8,409 nucleotides of DNA from an uncultured Oscillospiraceae bacterium (GTDB lineage: Bacteria; Bacillota; Clostridia; Oscillospirales; Oscillospiraceae): positions 1 through 8,409 of the forward strand of contig CAJULD010000080.1 of NCBI GenBank assembly GCA_910587505.1, read 5' to 3'. The position numbers and the translations under genes are program-made. A model generated the notes under the pieces. That model had not been told where the DNA came from and did no database searches. It was given only the letters and a program-made list of their open reading frames with translations. This document shows, in pieces, positions 5,300 through 8,409 of the stretch. Numbering within the stretch: position 1 is the stretch's first letter; every line of letters starts with the position of its first letter.

Positions 5300-6236
5300 A
5301 CATCAAAGCGGCAACCAGCCGCGCAGTGGTCTGAATGGAAGCCGGGTGCCTGAGGATGACGGCGTCGCTGCCGTAGGCCAGGCAGGCGGCGGCGGTCTCA
5401 ACCTCCATGTCGATGCCGCGCTCCTCGGCGCTGCCCCAGCCGGGGTTCTCGCTCTCGGGAGCGGTGGACTCCTTCACGCCCCAGGTCTCCACGCCCACAG
5501 GGGTGATGATGGGCATCTGGAGGGTGTTGTCGTTCTGGCTCAGGGCGGCGGCCTTGACGCGCTCCAGGGTGGAGACCACGTACTCAAAGCCGTAGCCCGC
5601 GGCGGCGGAACCGATGTTCATGGCCACATTCTCGCCGGAGACGCCCATCTGGGTGATAAGCACGTTGAGCTGCTTGGCCAGGTTGATGTCCACGGCGGAC
5701 TCCGCGCCTACCTTCTGGCCATAGGCCATGCCTGCGCCCGCGGCCACGCCCTTGTAGTTCTCCTCCTTGGCGGAGAGGACCAGAATGTTCCTGCCCTGAA
5801 GGGCCTCGGAGACCTTACCGAAGAGATCTGCGTCCTTCTCGGAGTTCTTGCAGCCGGCAACCACGATGGGCTTGTCAACTGCTTCAGCCACGGCTCTGGC
5901 GTCGGCCACGCAGTCCTCGACGGACTTGTTGGCCCCATTGGGATCGGCCAGGTCAAAACGGATGCAGACAAAGTCCACCTCCGGCAGCTCCGCGGCCTTC
6001 CTGGCGCGCTCGGCCAGCGTGGCGCACCCGGCGTAGAACTCCTTCAGGCCCTCGGAGGGCTGCTCGGGGTCGTCGGACACGTCGATACCCAGCTTGGGAC
6101 GGTTGGAGATGGGGGCGTCAAAGGCGTAGAGGTTGAAGACGTTCTGGCCGCCCAGCGTGGTGGCCTTGTCTCCGGTACCCAGCGTCAGTTCATTGATCCT
6201 GGCGCTGAACACCTGGGGCTTTTTTGCAAAAGGCAT
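5298..6236 (-). CDS. acsD: Corrinoid iron-sulfur protein small (delta) subunit
   Basis: AcsD is the TIM-barrel partner that forms a heterodimer with AcsC and helps hold the cobalamin that shuttles methyl groups from methyl-THF to acetyl-CoA synthase. The 312 residues compare with about 320 for the Moorella protein. Recognisable blocks, in order, are ISNRPKLGIDVSD, RFDLADPNGANKSVEDCVA, SAKEENYKGVAAGAGMAYG, VDINLAKQLNVLITQMG, GYGFEYVVSTLERVK, MPIITPVGVETWGVKES, ENPGWGSAEERGIDME and DAVILRHPASI. The ATG at 6236 has GGGAG 10 nt upstream. Only 14 nt separate it from the acsC-acsE fusion, so the two CFeSP subunits are made from one message. The upstream gap (6237-6607) has inverted repeats but no convincing promoter, so readthrough from cooC or an unrecognised promoter must serve it. 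Confidence 0.95.
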   Translation of the reverse strand: MPFAKKPQVFSARINELTLGTGDKATTLGGQNVFNLYAFDAPISNRPKLGIDVSDDPEQPSEGLKEFYAGCATLAERARKAAELPEVDFVCIRFDLADPNGANKSVEDCVADARAVAEAVDKPIVVAGCKNSEKDADLFGKVSEALQGRNILVLSAKEENYKGVAAGAGMAYGQKVGAESAVDINLAKQLNVLITQMGVSGENVAMNIGSAAAGYGFEYVVSTLERVKAAALSQNDNTLQMPIITPVGVETWGVKESTAPESENPGWGSAEERGIDMEVETAAACLAYGSDAVILRHPASIQTTARLVAALM

Positions 6237-6281
6237 AGGTAGTTATCTCCCTTCATTAAATTATCGGCTCAGTTTGTCTTT

Positions 6282-6298
6282 CGCCGCCTCCGGCGGCG
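6282..6298 (-). promoter_or_regulatory. GC-rich hairpin in the acsD leader
   Basis: Positions 6282-6288 (CGCCGCC) and 6292-6298 (GGCGGCG) form a perfect 7-bp GC stem with a 3-nt loop, 45 nt upstream of the acsD start. There is no T run after it on the minus strand (GAAAGACAAACTG follows), so it is not an intrinsic terminator. It may stabilise the message or be part of an intergenic repeat. Confidence 0.4.
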
Positions 6299-6354
6299 AG
6301 GGGGGGACCGGTTCCTGGATCGGCCCGAGGACTTCTCGCCCTCGGACTCCCCGG

Positions 6355-6380
6355 ATACTTTTTGTATGAACAAAAAGTAT
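6355..6380. repeat. Palindromic intergenic repeat, copy 2
   Basis: ATACTTTTTGT (6355-6365) and ACAAAAAGTAT (6370-6380) are perfect 11-bp inverted arms around ATGA. The inner ten pairs are identical to copy 1 at 2640-2665, and both copies are followed on the minus strand by a TCCGG-G-like segment. It directly follows the probable terminator at 6383-6411 in the direction of transcription. Confidence 0.75.
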
Positions 6381-6382
6381 TC

Positions 6383-6411
6383 AAAAAATCACTTAAACCC
6401 GGCAGTTTAAG
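6383..6411 (-). terminator. Probable intrinsic terminator after the cooC/GyrI-like unit
   Basis: The minus strand reads CTTAAAC, loop TGCCGG, GTTTAAG (6392-6411), a perfect 7-bp stem, followed by TGA and six T residues (6383-6388). The stem is A/T-rich and therefore weak, so partial readthrough into acsD is plausible. If it works, it separates cooC and its neighbour from acsD-acsCE, which would then need a promoter I could not find. Confidence 0.5.
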
Positions 6412-6607
6412 GATCCCTTACATGACAGGGGTCATTATTTCCGCTACGACCTTCGGTCTGGCTCTTCTGCCGCCAGCGCCCCGGGCCGACGCCGCCGCGC
6501 ACTCCTGCGCACGGTCCTGTTGATACTGCCGGTTGCCCCGCGGCACCCGGCACGAGGGTCCGGCGCAGGGGCGCATGTCGGGGGCTGGTCCGCTTACACG
6601 GCCCGGC

Positions 6608-7126
6608 TCACTCCTTTAAAAAAATTCCATAATCCAGAATGACGTTCCCGTCGTCATCCGGCGTTGTAAAGCGAGGGCAGTTATAATGCTCAATCCACCA
6701 CCCGTTCTCCCTGGGCGTCCAGCCCTGCCGCTCCATTTCATCCTGACGCAGCCGGGCGGCCTCCATACCATAGATCTCCCGCCGTTCCCCGTTTCCGTAA
6801 ATCCAGAACAGCGCGCAGCGGGACTCGGGCAAATCCACATACGCATAGCCCTCCGGGCTCGGAGTATCCGCGGGAAAAAATTTCCCGATCCAGTACTCGA
6901 ACATCCCATTCTCTATCCGCATCGCCCCTACGGGAGAGCCGTCACAGAAGGCATCCCCTTCCGGACGGGGCAGCCGGTCCAGAGGCGCGAACAGATTCCG
7001 GGTGAACCACCCCCACCATTTGTGGTAGTAGCCGCCATCCTTTCTGTCGGCATCCGTATAGCGCCGCCCGATCAAACGGCAGGCCGGAAAGGCTACTTTC
7101 TCAGCCTTTACGATCTTAACGCTCAT
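6608..7126 (-). CDS. Stand-alone GyrI-like effector-binding domain protein
   Basis: The 172 residues resemble the GyrI-like/AraC effector-binding (SOUL-type) family, small-molecule-binding domains often attached to transcription regulators. No helix-turn-helix is present, so this is the ligand-binding fold alone. The N-terminal strand VKIVKAEKVAFPACRLIGRRY, the aromatic segment YYHKWWGWF (33-41), and the C-terminal WWIEHYNCPRF (143-153) followed by VILDYGIFL fit the fold. Glu146 sits where this family often has its central acidic pocket residue. The ATG at 7126 has AAGGAG 6 nt upstream. It starts 19 nt after the cooC stop, so the two are probably co-transcribed. Its ligand is unknown; a link to corrinoid, folate or nickel metabolism would be a guess from context alone. 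The family assignment is moderate, from remembered patterns. Confidence 0.75.
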   Translation of the reverse strand: MSVKIVKAEKVAFPACRLIGRRYTDADRKDGGYYHKWWGWFTRNLFAPLDRLPRPEGDAFCDGSPVGAMRIENGMFEYWIGKFFPADTPSPEGYAYVDLPESRCALFWIYGNGERREIYGMEAARLRQDEMERQGWTPRENGWWIEHYNCPRFTTPDDDGNVILDYGIFLKE

Positions 7127-7145
7127 AGGGGGCTCCTTCCCGCTT

Positions 7146-7916
7146 TTACAGCGTCAGGCCGTCGAAGATCCGATGCACCGCCTGCTTCACCGGGCTGTCG
7201 CCGGGCACGGTGACGGAGGGCTTTCCCTCCGCGTCGTACTCATATACGGTGTCGTCATGGGGGACGACGCCGATGAGTTTCATCCCGTACCTGTCGATTT
7301 CCGCCTGAATGCCGGGGTTCAGTTCCCCGCCGGGAGCCCGGTTGATGATGAGCCCAACTTCCCTGGCCCCCAGCTTCAGGTCAACGATCATCTCCGCCAG
7401 CCGGCCCGCTGCCTGCACGCCCCGCCGGGAGCAGTCGCTGACCAGCAGGATGGTGTCCACCTGGGGCAGTACACCCCGGCTGAGGTGCTCCAGGCCCGCC
7501 TCGTTGTCCACCACGATATAGCGGTAGTTTCTGGCGTACTTGGCCACCTGGGAAGTCAGCAAACCGTTGACAAAGCAGTAGCAGCCCTTCCCCTGGGTGC
7601 GGCCCATGACCAGCAGGTCATAGTCGTCCGCCTCGGTAAGCGCGTCGGAAAAGCGCATTTCGGCGTAATCCGCCTTGGTCATCCCCGCAGGGATCACCTG
7701 CTCCGCGGCCATTTCCGCCCGTGCGATATCCTCCCGGATGTCTCCCAGAGTCTCCTCCACTTCCACTCCCAGCACCTCGTTGAGGTTGGAATTGGCGTCG
7801 GCATCCACGGCCAGAACCGGGCCCTGCTTCTTTTCGCAGAGATACTCGATGAGCATTCCGCAGATGGTGGTCTTTCCTACGCCGCCTTTACCGGCCAGCG
7901 CAATGGTCTGCGCCAT
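7146..7916 (-). CDS. cooC: CODH/ACS nickel-insertion ATPase CooC (AcsF)
   Basis: This MinD-like P-loop ATPase supports nickel insertion into the catalytic clusters of CO dehydrogenase/acetyl-CoA synthase. The 256 residues fit the family. The deviant Walker A AGKGGVGKTT spans 8-17 with signature Lys10 and catalytic Lys15; AVDADANSNL (36-45) and VVDNEAGLEHLSRG (135-148) are the switch regions; VSDCSRRG (159-166) and INRAPGG (191-197) follow. The metal-binding CXC motif is Cys112 and Cys114 in GKGCYCF, numbered as I recall for the Carboxydothermus CooC1 cysteines when counting from ATG 7916. A GTG four codons upstream lies within the AAGGAGTG ribosome site itself and is rejected. The gene sits between metF and the GyrI-like gene in a cluster with acsD and acsC-acsE, and its target CODH/ACS is probably encoded outside the window. 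Confidence 0.93.
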   Translation of the reverse strand: MAQTIALAGKGGVGKTTICGMLIEYLCEKKQGPVLAVDADANSNLNEVLGVEVEETLGDIREDIARAEMAAEQVIPAGMTKADYAEMRFSDALTEADDYDLLVMGRTQGKGCYCFVNGLLTSQVAKYARNYRYIVVDNEAGLEHLSRGVLPQVDTILLVSDCSRRGVQAAGRLAEMIVDLKLGAREVGLIINRAPGGELNPGIQAEIDRYGMKLIGVVPHDDTVYEYDAEGKPSVTVPGDSPVKQAVHRIFDGLTL

Positions 7917-7946
7917 AGCAAACTTCACTCCTTACATGAGGCATAT

Positions 7947-7976
7947 ATTCTTTTCTTTATGAACAGAGAAAAGAAT
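7947..7976. repeat. Palindromic intergenic repeat, diverged copy 3
   Basis: ATTCTTTTCT (7947-7956) and AGAAAAGAAT (7967-7976) form a perfect 10-bp stem around a 10-nt loop containing ATGAAC. It shares the layout of copies 1 and 2 (pyrimidine-rich arm, ATRAAC in the centre, purine-rich arm) but not the exact arms, so common ancestry is less sure. It lies between metF and cooC, 30 nt upstream of the cooC ATG, and might act as a weak terminator or a message-processing site. Confidence 0.55.
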
Positions 7977-8029
7977 CAAAAGAAAAACGGTCTGACGCGA
8001 ACGGGAAAAAGCGTATAAACCTCTTCCTC

Positions 8030-8409
8030 TTACAGATCTACGATGCCGCTCTCCCTGACAATGCGGGCCACGTCGTCGTACTTGTTCAGAGCGTACAGAT
8101 GGATGCCGTCGATGCCGCAGGCGCGGTACTCGTCGATCTGTTTGATGGTGTACTCGATGCCGGCTTCCCTGAAGCTGGCCTTCTTGCCCTCGACGTCCGC
8201 GTCGAAGCAGGCGTTGTTGCCCTTTGCGTCGGTGAGGCCCACGGAGAAGGGATTGGGGAAGATCCAGTTCCTGGAGATGATCTCGCACAGGGCCCGGGGC
8301 ATGACGCAGCCGTTGCGGCTGAGAGCCATGTTGATGGTGGCGGCCTGATCCAGAATGGGCATGATGCCCACGTCCACGGGCATCCAGATACCGGCGTTGC
8401 GGATGGCCT
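8030..8409 (-). CDS. metF: Methylenetetrahydrofolate reductase, C-terminal part (gene open at window edge)
   Basis: MetF reduces 5,10-methylene-THF to 5-methyl-THF, the methyl donor for the AcsE domain of the neighbouring fusion protein. About 125 C-terminal residues are visible and the frame stays open to position 8409, so the N terminus with most of the flavin-binding barrel is missing. The segments MPVDVGIMPIL and AGIEYTIKQIDEYRACGIDG, then IHLYALNKYDDVARIV, match the end of MetF barrels. It ends in TAA at 8030-8032, 113 nt before the cooC start. Clustering with acs genes suggests a role in the Wood-Ljungdahl pathway rather than only in methionine synthesis. An internal ATG at 8383 is not a likely start, because family-like sequence continues upstream. 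Confidence 0.87.
   Translation of the reverse strand, partial: AIRNAGIWMPVDVGIMPILDQAATINMALSRNGCVMPRALCEIISRNWIFPNPFSVGLTDAKGNNACFDADVEGKKASFREAGIEYTIKQIDEYRACGIDGIHLYALNKYDDVARIVRESGIVDL

Larger units (their letters stand above)
6237..6607 (-). other. Intergenic region between the GyrI-like gene and acsD
   Basis: No confident gene is seen. On the minus strand the gap contains, in order: a GC-rich stretch with a 52-codon open frame (ATG at 6576, stop ending at 6418) without a ribosome site; hairpins GACC-GAA-GGTC and ATGAC-CCCT-GTCAT (6422-6435); a probable terminator (6383-6411); palindromic repeat copy 2 (6355-6380); an inverted repeat CCGAGG/CCTCGG near 6325-6345; and the 7-bp GC hairpin at 6282-6298. 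The last two would lie in the acsD leader. GCCAGACCGAAGG has a slight likeness to a cobalamin-riboswitch B12 box, but the other conserved elements are absent. No good sigma-70 promoter was found. Confidence 0.4.

Noticed and set aside
3031..5334. A 767-codon open frame on the plus strand opposite the acsC-acsE fusion, and similar frames opposite acsD (5277-6242) and cooC (7173-8018)
   Set aside because: At least the longest is aligned codon-to-codon with the sense gene, so it stays open simply because TTA, CTA and TCA codons are avoided in GC-rich genes. The products are low-complexity Gly/His/Val/Leu-rich and resemble no family, while the sense strand encodes clear enzymes.
6440..6600. Possible cobalamin riboswitch before acsD, suggested by GCCAGACCGAAGG
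   Set aside because: Only a weak B12-box likeness is present. Other conserved elements such as GCCACTG are missing, and a terminator-like hairpin separates it from acsD.
1..8409. CRISPR array or defence system
   Set aside because: No regularly spaced direct repeats and no cas, toxin or restriction genes are visible on either strand.

Overview
The window is high-GC bacterial DNA in which every convincing gene lies on the minus strand, so transcription runs from position 8409 towards position 1. The protein families, the Shine-Dalgarno style (AAGGAG-type sites at most genes) and the partial Wood-Ljungdahl (reductive acetyl-CoA) gene set point to an anaerobic, probably gut-associated Clostridia, perhaps Oscillospiraceae. 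This taxonomic guess rests on recalled family resemblance, not on a search.

From the right, in transcription order, the first part is a C1-metabolism cluster. It holds the end of metF (methylene-THF reductase, open at the window edge), cooC/acsF (ATPase for nickel insertion into CODH/ACS), a stand-alone GyrI-like effector-binding protein, acsD (small subunit of the corrinoid iron-sulfur protein, CFeSP), and a 761-residue protein joining AcsC (CFeSP large subunit) to AcsE (methyl-THF:CFeSP methyltransferase). MetF makes methyl-THF, AcsE moves the methyl group to the cobalamin of AcsC/AcsD, and CFeSP hands it to acetyl-CoA synthase. The CODH/ACS catalytic genes acsA and acsB are not in the window. 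The cluster ends at a textbook intrinsic terminator (2954-2985).

The second part is a housekeeping unit. It has an extended -10 promoter near 2905, a leader of about 350 nt, then tsaE and tsaB (ATGA overlap; tRNA t6A37 synthesis) and upp (uracil salvage), followed by a strong GC hairpin. The left edge holds a truncated tRNA-Gly(TCC) gene with a near-consensus sigma-70 promoter.

Non-coding DNA carries unexpected structure. Three palindromes of similar design (around 2640, 6355 and 7947) sit upstream of tsaE, acsD and cooC. The gap between the tRNA and upp (127-669) has nested inverted repeats, including 20-bp arms 123 nt apart, a 16-bp perfect palindrome and mutually exclusive hairpins. This could be an unrecognised structured RNA or a small non-autonomous mobile element. 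The most notable coding feature is the AcsC-AcsE fusion, which would put methyl donor and methyl acceptor modules of the pathway on one chain.
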